Positions 1 through 8,189 of a stretch of DNA of 15,706 nucleotides are shown here, piece after piece (position 1 is the first letter of the stretch; every line of letters begins with the position of its first letter). Below the pieces are notes generated by a model. That model saw nothing but the letters and a program-made list of their open reading frames with translations, was not told where the DNA came from and ran no database searches. The stretch spans positions 4,062-19,767 of the forward strand of contig DFHL01000130.1 in assembly GCA_002371315.1 (NCBI GenBank). Reading direction: 5' to 3'. This stretch comes from Bacteroidales bacterium UBA3724. GTDB taxonomy: Bacteria > Bacteroidota > Bacteroidia > Bacteroidales > P3. The translations under genes and the position numbers were made by a program.

Positions 1-526
1 AGTCGAAGGTGCCGCCCATATCGAGCTCCTTCTCGGTGTTCATATCGAAGAGGGTCAGGTCGACCGTCGAGCCGCGCGTGTGGCCGCTCTTCTCCATAAT
101 GTACTCAAGTTCAAACAGTCGGCTCTTGTCGACATTGGGGTAGAAATAGCGGCGCATTGCGGTGTCGCCAAGGTCGGCAGCCCAACGGACGAAGTGGTCT
201 ACAGCCATTTGCGGGCGGTAGGCATCGTAGATTTTCAGGCGGTAGCCCTGAGCCTTGACGTCGTCGCTGACGGCACGGAGGCTGTCGGCGGCACGACGGG
301 TCATAAGCGCCGTAGGTTGCAGGTAGCCGTCGATGCGGGTACCGACGAAATTGTAGGTGCCGTAGTAGCGGATTTCGAGGATGGCATCGGGCACCACATC
401 GGTGATGTTGACGAAGTCCGTCGTCAGCTCTTCGGGCGTGACTACCGGTTTTTCCTTGCAGGCAGCAAGCATAAGCATCGCTATGCAAGCGAGCGATAAA
501 ACTATGGTTTTTAAAGTCTTATTCAT
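1..526 (-). CDS. VanX-type D-alanyl-D-alanine dipeptidase lipoprotein (peptidase M15D), 3' end cut by window edge
   Basis: The 175 visible residues begin at the ATG at 526. A lipoprotein signal peptide ends in the lipobox LAAC, with Cys23 as the lipidated residue, so the enzyme should sit in a membrane facing the periplasm. Family M15D enzymes hydrolyse D-Ala-D-Ala dipeptide. The diagnostic blocks are YDAYRP (Arg104) and SGHTRGSTVD (His149 and Asp156). By position these match Arg71, His116 and Asp123 of VanX, and the 45-residue Arg-to-His spacing is the same. The third zinc ligand and the catalytic glutamate would lie beyond the edge. It starts 21 bases after the mnmE stop and is probably the last gene of the uvrA-mnmE operon. 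No vanA/vanH-like genes are in view, so a role in peptidoglycan turnover or dipeptide scavenging is more likely than vancomycin resistance (inference). Confidence 0.85.
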   Translation of the reverse strand, partial: MNKTLKTIVLSLACIAMLMLAACKEKPVVTPEELTTDFVNITDVVPDAILEIRYYGTYNFVGTRIDGYLQPTALMTRRAADSLRAVSDDVKAQGYRLKIYDAYRPQMAVDHFVRWAADLGDTAMRRYFYPNVDKSRLFELEYIMEKSGHTRGSTVDLTLFDMNTEKELDMGGTFD

Positions 527-547
527 ATCTATTATTAAATTTGTTTA

Positions 548-1909
548 TTACTTTCCGATGCAGAAACGGCTGAAGACCGACGAGAGCACTTCGTCGGAAG
601 TCACCTTGCCAGTGATGGTGCCCAGATGGTAGAGGGCGTCGCGGATGTCGATGGTAACGAGGTCGGGCGTGAGGCCGGCATCAAGCCCTTTGCGCACCTC
701 TCCAAGCGCCGAAAGAACTTTCTGCATCGCCTCATAGTGACGCGCATTGGTCAGCAGGACGCCGTCGTTTTTGTTGGCGTCATTCCTCGAGACTTTCGCA
801 ATACTCCTTTTAAGTTCCTCGATACCTGTGCCTTGCTTGGCCGACACGATATGTCCCGGCGGATTGGAGGCGTGTTCCCTGTCGCACTTGTTGTGAACGA
901 TAAACAGATGCTTGTCCTTCATATCGCAACGGTCGGTGACGAAAGCGATATCGTCGAGAGCACATTGGTTGAACGGAACCGTTATATCGCGGACATACAG
1001 AACGATACGAGCCTGTTGAGCCGACTTGATGGCGCGGTCGAAACCCAGACTTTCGACGGGGTCGTCGCTTTGGCGCAGGCCAGCGGTGTCGATGAAACGG
1101 AATGTGATGCCGTCGATGGTCATCGTCTCCTCAATGGTATCGCGCGTGGTGCCGGGGATGTCGCTTACGATGGCACGATCCTCGGCCAGCAGGGCGTTGA
1201 GCAGCGACGATTTGCCGGCATTGGGACGTCCGACGATAGCCACGGGGATGCCTTCTTTCAGCGCGTTGCCCGTCTGGAACGAGCCGACCAGGCGTCCGAC
1301 CTTGTCGGAAAGCGCCGCGACGGTCTCCTTCAGGCGGTCGCGGTTGGCAAATTCGAGGTCTTCGTCGCTGAAATCCAGCTCCAGCTCCATCAGGGCGGCA
1401 AAGTCGATAAGTTCTTGCCGCAAAGACTCCAGCTCGCGTGCATAGCCTCCGCGCATCTGGCTGACTGCCAGCGCGTGCGACATCTGTGAACGCGAGTCGA
1501 TAAGGTCAGCGACGGCCTCGGCCTGCGACAGGTCGAGACGGCCATTGATAAAAGCACGCTGAGTGAATTCGCCAGGTTCGGCAAGGCGGGCACCATTATC
1601 TATAAACAACTGCAGGACACGTCTTTGCACATACAGCGAGCCGTGACAGGATATTTCCACCACATCCTCGCCAGTATAAGAGTGCGGCGCGGCAAACCAG
1701 AGGGCCACAACCTCGTCGAGGAACGAAGTGCCATCATACAGATGCGCCAGCTGCGCCTTATGATCCTTTAAAACAAGCCCTTTGCCGGATTCCTGCTTCA
1801 GAACACCCTCGGCAATCGTTTTTGCCTCGCCACCCGACAGGCGGATGACGGCGATGCCGCCGACTCCGGCAGGCGTGCTGATGGCGCAGATAGTGTCGTT
1901 TGTGTTCAT
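548..1909 (-). CDS. mnmE: tRNA uridine-5-carboxymethylaminomethyl modification GTPase MnmE
   Basis: Full-length MnmE (TrmE), 453 residues, the usual family size. With MnmG it installs the aminomethyl or carboxymethylaminomethyl group on wobble uridine 34 of certain tRNAs in the cytoplasm. Visible domains are an N-terminal folate-binding domain (start TICAISTPAGVGGIAVIRLSG), a helical domain, and an inserted G domain. The G domain has the P-loop GRPNAGKSS (Lys233), the switch motif DIPGTTRD, DTAGL and the G4 motif NKCD. The protein ends in CIGK, with Cys450 equivalent to the conserved C-terminal cysteine needed for modification. Its ATG overlaps the TGA of the upstream membrane-protein gene by 4 bases, which suggests translational coupling. 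The lipoprotein dipeptidase gene follows after 21 bases. No motif is missing. Confidence 0.97.
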   Translation of the reverse strand: MNTNDTICAISTPAGVGGIAVIRLSGGEAKTIAEGVLKQESGKGLVLKDHKAQLAHLYDGTSFLDEVVALWFAAPHSYTGEDVVEISCHGSLYVQRRVLQLFIDNGARLAEPGEFTQRAFINGRLDLSQAEAVADLIDSRSQMSHALAVSQMRGGYARELESLRQELIDFAALMELELDFSDEDLEFANRDRLKETVAALSDKVGRLVGSFQTGNALKEGIPVAIVGRPNAGKSSLLNALLAEDRAIVSDIPGTTRDTIEETMTIDGITFRFIDTAGLRQSDDPVESLGFDRAIKSAQQARIVLYVRDITVPFNQCALDDIAFVTDRCDMKDKHLFIVHNKCDREHASNPPGHIVSAKQGTGIEELKRSIAKVSRNDANKNDGVLLTNARHYEAMQKVLSALGEVRKGLDAGLTPDLVTIDIRDALYHLGTITGKVTSDEVLSSVFSRFCIGK

Positions 1910-2436
1910 TGCCCGGCGTTTGTGTTTTCAGAGGAACTCCCCTCCCCTTTGTCGCGGATGTAGTCGCTGCCGAACAGTTCGGCCATCTCGTCGTCGAGCA
2001 GCCCCATATCGGCCTTCATCTTGTACATATTGGGGTAGTTGAGAACGAGGGTGACAAACAGCAGCAAAAGCAGCATTATCATTGTGTTTTCGTGCGTTAT
2101 GACGATGATGGCCGACACGATAAGCACAACGACAAGCGACGTATAGTAAATCATTCCGACAAGGCGACGATAGCCCGTCAGCTTTTCTTCAACGGTGTCC
2201 ATCTGGCGCAGCCGCGGCGTTTGCTTACGCATCGCGAAAAGAGCCATCGCTATGTCGACCACGGCAATCACCAGACCCACCATAAGGAACAGGCGACGCG
2301 TGTATTCATTGGTGGTTATCTCCCTAGCCCACACATATTTGTCCAGGTAATGCTCCGCAACGGTAGCGAGACAAAGCAGCAGCGAACCATAGAGACCTAT
2401 ATTGGCAGCAGTACGTATTTTCTTGATTTCGTTCAT
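1906..2436 (-). CDS. Four-helix membrane protein of unknown function
   Basis: A 176-residue protein not assigned to a named family. It has four hydrophobic segments at about residues 11-29, 49-69, 92-113 and 118-134. A charged loop (about 70-91) lies in the middle, and the hydrophilic, acidic tail (about 135-176) is rich in Asp, Glu and Ser at its end. No signal peptide is separate from the first helix and no catalytic motif is visible, so it is probably an inner-membrane protein. It starts 9 bases after the uvrA stop, and its TGA overlaps the mnmE ATG (ATGA), so it is co-transcribed with both and probably coupled to mnmE. That position says nothing firm about function. The tight spacing and coding-like composition support a real gene. 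Confidence 0.8.
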   Translation of the reverse strand: MNEIKKIRTAANIGLYGSLLLCLATVAEHYLDKYVWAREITTNEYTRRLFLMVGLVIAVVDIAMALFAMRKQTPRLRQMDTVEEKLTGYRRLVGMIYYTSLVVVLIVSAIIVITHENTMIMLLLLLFVTLVLNYPNMYKMKADMGLLDDEMAELFGSDYIRDKGEGSSSENTNAGQ

Positions 2437-2445
2437 ATTCTGGAT

Positions 2446-5370
2446 TTATTTATTCTTCTTTTTAGGCTTCGCCAGCACAGTTTCGCTTCTCGTTTTCGTC
2501 TTCGTTTTCGTCTCCTCAAATTTGGGTTTCAAATACTTGGCTGTATACGACTCTTTGCATTCAAGCAGTTGCTCCGGCGTTCCGGCAAAGACTACATTGC
2601 CGCCCTCCTTGCCGCCTTCGGGACCCATATCGATAATCCAATCGGCCTGCTTGATGATGTCGGGATGATGCTCGATGACGACAATGCTGTGACCATTGGA
2701 AACCAGCGTATTGAACGACTGAAGCAGTTTCTGTATGTCGTGGAAATGCAGACCCGTCGATGGCTCGTCGAAGATGAAGAGCAACGGGCGTTCGTTGGTG
2801 CCGTGGACGAGGAACGAGGCCAATTTGATGCGCTGCGCCTCGCCGCCGCTGAGCGAGCTGGAACTCTGGCCAAGCTTCAGATAGCCAAGACCGACATCCT
2901 GAAGCGGCTGCAGACGGTTGACGATCTGCTGACATTCCAGTTTGTAGGGCTGTTCTGCCTCGTCGGGCGAAAAGAAGTCAACGGCTTGGTCGACAGTCAT
3001 ATCGAGCACCTCGCTGATATTTTTGCCGCGATAGAGGACTTCAAGCGTTTCGGCCTGGAAGCGCGTACCGTGGCACTCCTCGCATTCCAGGTGCACATCG
3101 GCCATAAACTGCATACCTATAGAGACATAGCCTTCGCCCTGGCAGGTCTCGCAGCGGCCGCCCTCGACGTTGAACGAAAAATAGCCCGCCTTGTAGCCGC
3201 GCGTCTTGGCCAGCGGCTGCATAGCATACAGCTGGCGAATCTCATCGTAGGCCTTCATATATGTAGCAGGATTGCTGCGAGTTGAGCGGCCTATTGGATT
3301 CTGGTCCACCAGCTCGACGCCGCTGATACGGTTGATGTCGCCACCTACGGCACGGCACTTGCCGACATATTCTGTATTGCCGTCAAAGCGCTTGTAAAGA
3401 ATGTCATAGAGCACGTGCTTGACCAGGCTCGTCTTGCCCGAGCCCGACACACCGGTCACAACGGTGAGGACGCCGAGCGGAATATCGACATCGACATTCT
3501 TTAAATTGTTGCAATAGGCGCCTTTCAGCTCAATCTTGTCGCGCCACGGACGGCGCGTCTTGGGAATATCTATCTTGCGCATTCCCAGCAGGTACTGAGC
3601 TGTATATGAATTTTCAATCTTGAATTTCGAATTGCGGATACAGTTGTTGTCGATGCCGTGTCCGTCGTTTATCAACTCCATAACGACCTCGCCGCCAAGG
3701 CGTCCGGCGCCGGGGCCGATGTCGATGATGCAGTCGGCGGCACGCATAATCTCCTCGTCGTGCTCGACGACGATGACCGTATTGCCGAGGTCGCGCAGGC
3801 TTTTCAGCACAGCAATAAGCTGGTCGGTGTCGCGCGAATGCAGGCCAATCGACGGTTCGTCAAGGATATACATCGAGCCTACAAGTGAACTTCCAAGCGA
3901 AGTGGCAAGATTGATGCGCTGGCTTTCGCCACCACTCAAAGTATTGGACAAACGACTGAGAGTCAAATATCCAAGGCCCACTTCCAAGAGGTAGCCCACG
4001 CGGTTATGCAGTTCCTTGGTGATGCGCTCAGTCAGTTTGCGCTCGTAGTCGGTGAGCTCCATTGTGCGCAGAAACTCCGCCAACTCCTTGACGGGCATAT
4101 CGGTCAGCTCGGTGATGGACTTGCCGCAAACCTTGACATACTGCGCATCGGGACGCAGACGCGACCCGTGGCAGTCGGGGCAGGTCGTCTTGCCACGATA
4201 GCGGGCCAGCATAACGCGATATTGTATCTTATAGCTCTGTGATTCAACCCATTTAAAGAAACCATCAATACCTTCCCAACTCCCCTCGCCTTTCCACAGA
4301 ATGCGGCGCTCCTTGTCGCTCAGGTCACAATAAGGCTTATGAATTGGAAAATTCAGTTTGGGCGAAAGGCGGACAAAATGCTGCTTCCATTCCGACATCT
4401 TCTCGCCCTTCCAGCAGACCACAGCATCCTCATACACCGATAGTTGCTTGTTCGGGACGACAATATCCTCGTCGATGCCGATGACGTTGCCGTAGCCCTG
4501 GCAGCGAGGACAGGCGCCGTACGGATTGTTGAAACTGAAGAAGTTGGGGTTAGGCTTTTCGAAAGTGATGCCGTCGGCCTCGAAGCGATTCGAGAAGCTG
4601 TGCATTGTCGACGCCGCAGGGTCGTCCTCCACCGTCTGGATGCGGCAGCTGCCACGCCCTTCGAAGAAGGCCGTCTGCACCGACTCAGAGATTCGCGCCA
4701 GCTGGTCATCGTCGCCGTGGCGTATGGCGATGCGGTCGACGAGCAGCATAGGGTCTGCATAGTTTTCCTTGTCGTTGCAGACCGGGATGAAATCCTCAAT
4801 GCGAAGCACCGTGCCGGCAATCAGCACACGCATAAAACCCTCCTGATGAAGGATTTCGAGCTGCGCCTTCAAAGGACGATCCTTCGTCACTTCGAGCGGA
4901 GCCAGCAGCATAATCTTCTGTCCTTCAGGCAGCGAGTAGACAAAATCGACTACATCGCTTACGCTGTGGCGCTTCACCTCGACGCCGGAAATGGGCGAAA
5001 AAGTGCGCCCAATGCGGGCAAAAAGAAGTTTGAGATATTCATAGATTTCGGTCGACGTGCCGACGGTCGAACGCAGATTGGACGTGTTGACTTTCTGTTC
5101 GATAGCAATTGCCGGCGCCACGCCGAGAATGTAGTCCACATCGGGCTTGCTCATTCGGCCCATAAACTGGCGCGCATAGCTGCTCAGGCTCTCCACATAG
5201 CGGCGCTGCCCTTCGGCATAGAGCGTGTCGAACGCCAGCGACGATTTGCCGCTGCCGCTCAGTCCGGTAATGACTACCAGCTTGTTGCGCGGTATGCGGA
5301 CGTCGATATTCTTAAGATTATTGACGCGTGCGCCCTTGATTATGATATAGTTGTCTTCCTCTTTTTTCAT
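2446..5370 (-). CDS. uvrA: Excinuclease ABC subunit UvrA
   Basis: UvrA is the damage-sensing ATPase of nucleotide excision repair; it loads UvrB on lesions. From the ATG at 5370 the protein has 974 residues. A longer frame to 5412 exists, but its extra 14 residues are unlike the family, whose N-terminus begins just before IIIKGARVNNLKNI. Both ABC halves are complete. Walker A motifs are GLSGSGKSS (36-44) and GVSGSGKTS (640-648), signatures LSGGES (478) and LSGGEA (840), followed by DEPSIGLHS and DEPSTGLHF. Zinc-binding pairs are CPRC (287) with CPDC (397), and CETC (740) with CEEC (763). The tail is Lys/Thr rich. The linker near residues 560-588 looks altered by a repeat-like insertion (NSKFKIEN at 580-587). 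It is the first gene of a leftward operon. Confidence 0.97.
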   Translation of the reverse strand: MKKEEDNYIIIKGARVNNLKNIDVRIPRNKLVVITGLSGSGKSSLAFDTLYAEGQRRYVESLSSYARQFMGRMSKPDVDYILGVAPAIAIEQKVNTSNLRSTVGTSTEIYEYLKLLFARIGRTFSPISGVEVKRHSVSDVVDFVYSLPEGQKIMLLAPLEVTKDRPLKAQLEILHQEGFMRVLIAGTVLRIEDFIPVCNDKENYADPMLLVDRIAIRHGDDDQLARISESVQTAFFEGRGSCRIQTVEDDPAASTMHSFSNRFEADGITFEKPNPNFFSFNNPYGACPRCQGYGNVIGIDEDIVVPNKQLSVYEDAVVCWKGEKMSEWKQHFVRLSPKLNFPIHKPYCDLSDKERRILWKGEGSWEGIDGFFKWVESQSYKIQYRVMLARYRGKTTCPDCHGSRLRPDAQYVKVCGKSITELTDMPVKELAEFLRTMELTDYERKLTERITKELHNRVGYLLEVGLGYLTLSRLSNTLSGGESQRINLATSLGSSLVGSMYILDEPSIGLHSRDTDQLIAVLKSLRDLGNTVIVVEHDEEIMRAADCIIDIGPGAGRLGGEVVMELINDGHGIDNNCIRNSKFKIENSYTAQYLLGMRKIDIPKTRRPWRDKIELKGAYCNNLKNVDVDIPLGVLTVVTGVSGSGKTSLVKHVLYDILYKRFDGNTEYVGKCRAVGGDINRISGVELVDQNPIGRSTRSNPATYMKAYDEIRQLYAMQPLAKTRGYKAGYFSFNVEGGRCETCQGEGYVSIGMQFMADVHLECEECHGTRFQAETLEVLYRGKNISEVLDMTVDQAVDFFSPDEAEQPYKLECQQIVNRLQPLQDVGLGYLKLGQSSSSLSGGEAQRIKLASFLVHGTNERPLLFIFDEPSTGLHFHDIQKLLQSFNTLVSNGHSIVVIEHHPDIIKQADWIIDMGPEGGKEGGNVVFAGTPEQLLECKESYTAKYLKPKFEETKTKTKTRSETVLAKPKKKNK
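3608..3633 (-). repeat. AT-rich, AAATTC-type simple repeat inside the uvrA linker
   Basis: Read on the coding strand this stretch is a degenerate run of AAATTC/AAATTG-like words, encoding NSKFKIEN in frame. It differs in base composition from the flanking GC-richer uvrA sequence. It lies in the linker between the first ATPase half and the second, where insertions should be tolerated. Similar Asn-Ser-Lys-Phe-Lys-Ile strings occur as short intergenic or in-gene repeats in Bacteroidota (recollection, not searched). Confidence 0.45.
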
Positions 5371-5393
5371 CGTTGCGAAACAAAATGCAAGGC

Positions 5394-5411
5394 TGCCTCC
5401 CCTCTGAGGCA
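5394..5411 (-). promoter_or_regulatory. Small hairpin in the uvrA leader
   Basis: On the minus strand TGCCTC and GAGGCA form a perfect 6-bp stem around a 6-base loop (AGAGGG), ending 23 bases before the uvrA ATG. No T-run follows, so it is not an intrinsic terminator. It could be a leader RNA structure or chance. No clear -7 box of the phylum type was found in this 111-base gap. Confidence 0.25.
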
Positions 5412-5452
5412 ACTCTAACTAAACATTTTATAACGCAGAAAAGGAGTGTTTA

Positions 5453-5468
5453 TTGCCAAGGGAGGCAA
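5453..5468 (-). terminator. Weak possible terminator after the glycan-binding-module gene
   Basis: TTGCC and GGCAA pair around a 6-base loop, 13 bases past the stop codon of the upstream leftward gene. The stem is only 5 bp and the following bases are not a T-run, so termination would be weak. Readthrough into uvrA is possible. Confidence 0.25.
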
Positions 5469-5481
5469 CAATTATTACAAA

Positions 5482-6975
5482 TTACTGCAAAACAATAATC
5501 TCCGACACGCACAGGTCGTCGTATTTCCTGCCTTTGACCCGACTTTTGACCATAATGGTAATCTCCTTGAAAAGAGGCTTTTCGTAGTAAGACTCCCACG
5601 GAAAATCATAGTTCAAAGCGCGTTCAGAAATGGGAATATGCAAGGCCGCATCGGTCAGTCCCTGCCACGTGAAATCGGCCGGCTCTTTGTTGCCGACACC
5701 GTTATCTGCATAATATTCACCATACATAACATACCCGCCAACCGTACAGGAAATGCTGTCGATGCGGCTGTTGTTGCGCCACGAGGTCGCATCCTTCGTG
5801 TAGCCGTTGTACAGCATCAAGCCAGTCACGAATGTCGAGTCCTTAAATCGGATTGTAATGGTGTAAAATCCGTGCTCGTCGGGCTTCACGACAGTCGTGG
5901 TAGACAAGTCAAAATCACTCAAATTACCGACCGGATAGTTCTTGACGCCACCCGACAAGGCGACGACGTATCTGTCAGGACTGACGCGGCGATTCAGCAG
6001 TTCGGCCAAGTCCTCGTGCCGACATACGCTATAATATCCAACCTTTAGCGGCTTGGCTTTCGCCAAATCGAATCCATTCGTCCTAAACCCATAGCCACCT
6101 GCAACACGATGGACATCAAGGCCTTCTATGTTAAATCGACCATATTGCGAAACTTTGGCGATATTGCTGGTGTCGATAACCACATTGAACCTGTCGACCT
6201 TGCCGTTGCCCCAATAGGCAGCCGGCGAAAAATCGTACTGAAAAGTGTTGACTTGCCGTAAACCGCGCTGAAACACCATATTGGATTCATACAGCGAAGC
6301 CTTCACATTGTTCTCAATCCGATAGCGAACCACGAGCTCAGTCACCTTGCCTGCCGGCAAATCGAGTTCCACATAGTACCAGCGGCGGCACAAGGCAGGG
6401 GTGTGGAACAGAATACGTTCGCCGTACTTTGCCACCAATTGGCGGGTGCGTTTGGCCGAGTAGTACCACTCCGCGCTGTCGCAGACAAGCAGAGGATCGT
6501 CGGCGTCAACTTCGTCAACCATCTCCGAAACTGTCCAGTCGATATACGGTTCCGACGCCTGCAGCACCGTGTCGGCCGACTTGCGCCATTGCAGGCTCTG
6601 CCCATTGAGGCTGAACATCACATCGCGCACGTAACTGTCGCGCCATCCACGTTCGATAATACTCTCGGTGAAAAAATCATAGCTTTCCCAGCGCTGCTCG
6701 CCCTCGCCGTACCAGTCAATAGGGAAACCGTACGGCAGGCGATGGAAATTGCTGTCCGACTTGTTGTACAACAGATAACGCACCTCGACATCGGTATAGC
6801 CGTCGCCGAGCACGAAACGACATTGTTCGTCAAGCAGTTGGACTTGAGGCACGTGTACCGCCACCGGGGTGCGCGACAACGTCAGCGCCGAACGGTAGGC
6901 CACCGGGTCGCCGTTGGCGAAAGCCGACGACACCAATGCAAACAATGCCAATAACAAAACAAAACGGTTCTTCAT
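5482..6975 (-). CDS. Secreted protein with C-terminal NADase-type glycan-binding (discoidin-like) module
   Basis: A 497-residue protein read from the ATG at 6975, which gives a clean signal peptide (MKNRF, hydrophobic stretch, cleavage near Ala21). An in-frame ATG at 7002 would only add nine polar residues. The middle (about 25-320) is beta-rich with many aromatics and no catalytic motif I recognise. The last 170 residues or so match the NADase-type glycan-binding module seen in secreted bacterial proteins: a NLSDFDLSTTTV start, then LYNGYTKD, the NNSRID strand, and a YDDLCVSEI ending. This suggests binding of a carbohydrate or surface ligand rather than catalysis (inference). It lies 77 bases after galK in the same direction and could share its transcript or use its own promoter. 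Confidence 0.75.
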   Translation of the reverse strand: MKNRFVLLLALFALVSSAFANGDPVAYRSALTLSRTPVAVHVPQVQLLDEQCRFVLGDGYTDVEVRYLLYNKSDSNFHRLPYGFPIDWYGEGEQRWESYDFFTESIIERGWRDSYVRDVMFSLNGQSLQWRKSADTVLQASEPYIDWTVSEMVDEVDADDPLLVCDSAEWYYSAKRTRQLVAKYGERILFHTPALCRRWYYVELDLPAGKVTELVVRYRIENNVKASLYESNMVFQRGLRQVNTFQYDFSPAAYWGNGKVDRFNVVIDTSNIAKVSQYGRFNIEGLDVHRVAGGYGFRTNGFDLAKAKPLKVGYYSVCRHEDLAELLNRRVSPDRYVVALSGGVKNYPVGNLSDFDLSTTTVVKPDEHGFYTITIRFKDSTFVTGLMLYNGYTKDATSWRNNSRIDSISCTVGGYVMYGEYYADNGVGNKEPADFTWQGLTDAALHIPISERALNYDFPWESYYEKPLFKEITIMVKSRVKGRKYDDLCVSEIIVLQ

Positions 6976-7052
6976 AAAGCAAAAATTTTGGTTCTTCTGC
7001 ATATATATGTAACAAAAACGGCGTCTTTTTTACACGACAGCTGGAAAAAAAT

Positions 7053-8189
7053 TCAAACCCGTCGGGCCCCGTCGCCAATCACGACCGGGACAATCTGGCA
7101 ATCGATGCCGAAACGGGACTTAAAGCTTTGACGCACAGATGCGACAAAACCGTCAAACAGACTCTCTTTCACCAGGTTGATGGTGCAGCCGCCAAAGCCG
7201 CCGCCCATTATGCGGCTGCCGGTTACGCCAAGGCGGCGCGCCTCGTCGACAAGGAAGTCAATCTCCTCGCAGCTGACCTCGTAATCCTCGGCCAGACCTT
7301 TGTGAGTAAGGTACATCTGCTGCCCTACCGTCTCATAGTCACCTTTTTGCAGCGCATCGCACACCGTCAGCACGCGGTCCTTCTCGCCCAACACGTAGCG
7401 CGCGCGACGATAGTCCTCGTCGCTCAAACTGCCCTTTACCGACTCCAGCTGCTGCCAGCTGCAATCCCTAAGCGTCTCGACGCCAACCAACTGGGCAACG
7501 CGCTCGCAGCTGCGGCGACGGTCGTTGTAGGGCGACCCGACCAGCTCGTGCTTCACGCGGCTATTGACCAAAACAAGCTTGTAACCTTCTGGATTCCAAG
7601 GATAATACTCATATTCACCACTACGGCAGTCCAGCCGCATCAGCGAACCCCGCCGACCGTGCATCGAGGCAAACTGGTCCATAATGCCGCACATCACGCC
7701 GACATACTTGTGCTCAGTTGCCTGCCCGATGCGGGCCAGCGTCATACGGTCCAGTCGACCACCGCCGAACAGGTCGTTCAGAGCGTATGCGAAGCAGCAT
7801 TCCAACGCCGCCGACGAGCTCATACCGGCACCCAACGGAATGTCGCCACCATAGACAGCATCAAAGCCCCGAACTTCAACACCAGCGGCAATCAATTCGC
7901 GCACAACGCCATAGACATAACGGAAATGAACCGACTCTGGCCCTTGCTGGTCGCCGATGCGAAACGAGCATTCCTGACCAAGGTCGACGGCATAGACATT
8001 GACCTTGTCGCTGCCGTTGGGGCTGACCACGGCTGTAATCGACTGTTCCACAGCACCCGGAAAGACAAAACCGCCATTGTAGTCGGTATGCTCGCCAATG
8101 AGGTTGATGCGGCCAGGGGCGGCAAAGGCGACACCCTCGCGGCCGAAACGTTTTTGGAATTCAGAATGCAACAGAACTGTATCTATCAT
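7053..8189 (-). CDS. galK: Galactokinase
   Basis: GHMP-family kinase of 378 residues, normal for GalK. It phosphorylates alpha-D-galactose at C1 with ATP, the first committed Leloir step, in the cytoplasm. Motifs are the galactokinase signature GRINLIGEHTDYNGG (26-40), the ATP-binding loop PLGAGMSSSAALE (118-130), the catalytic Asp171 in CGIMDQFAS, and the C-terminal glycine motif GGGFGG near residue 330. The ATG overlaps the galM TGA by 4 bases (ATGA), so the two are almost certainly co-translated. The galT and galE genes needed to finish the pathway are not in the window. Confidence 0.97.
   Translation of the reverse strand: MIDTVLLHSEFQKRFGREGVAFAAPGRINLIGEHTDYNGGFVFPGAVEQSITAVVSPNGSDKVNVYAVDLGQECSFRIGDQQGPESVHFRYVYGVVRELIAAGVEVRGFDAVYGGDIPLGAGMSSSAALECCFAYALNDLFGGGRLDRMTLARIGQATEHKYVGVMCGIMDQFASMHGRRGSLMRLDCRSGEYEYYPWNPEGYKLVLVNSRVKHELVGSPYNDRRRSCERVAQLVGVETLRDCSWQQLESVKGSLSDEDYRRARYVLGEKDRVLTVCDALQKGDYETVGQQMYLTHKGLAEDYEVSCEEIDFLVDEARRLGVTGSRIMGGGFGGCTINLVKESLFDGFVASVRQSFKSRFGIDCQIVPVVIGDGARRV

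Noticed and set aside
5371..5412. Upstream extension of uvrA by 14 residues
   Set aside because: The residues are unlike UvrA N-termini and cover the leader hairpin; the ATG at 5370 fits the family.
4444..5418. 324-codon open frame antisense to uvrA
   Set aside because: It overlaps the conserved UvrA coding sequence on the opposite strand and has no domain-like features.
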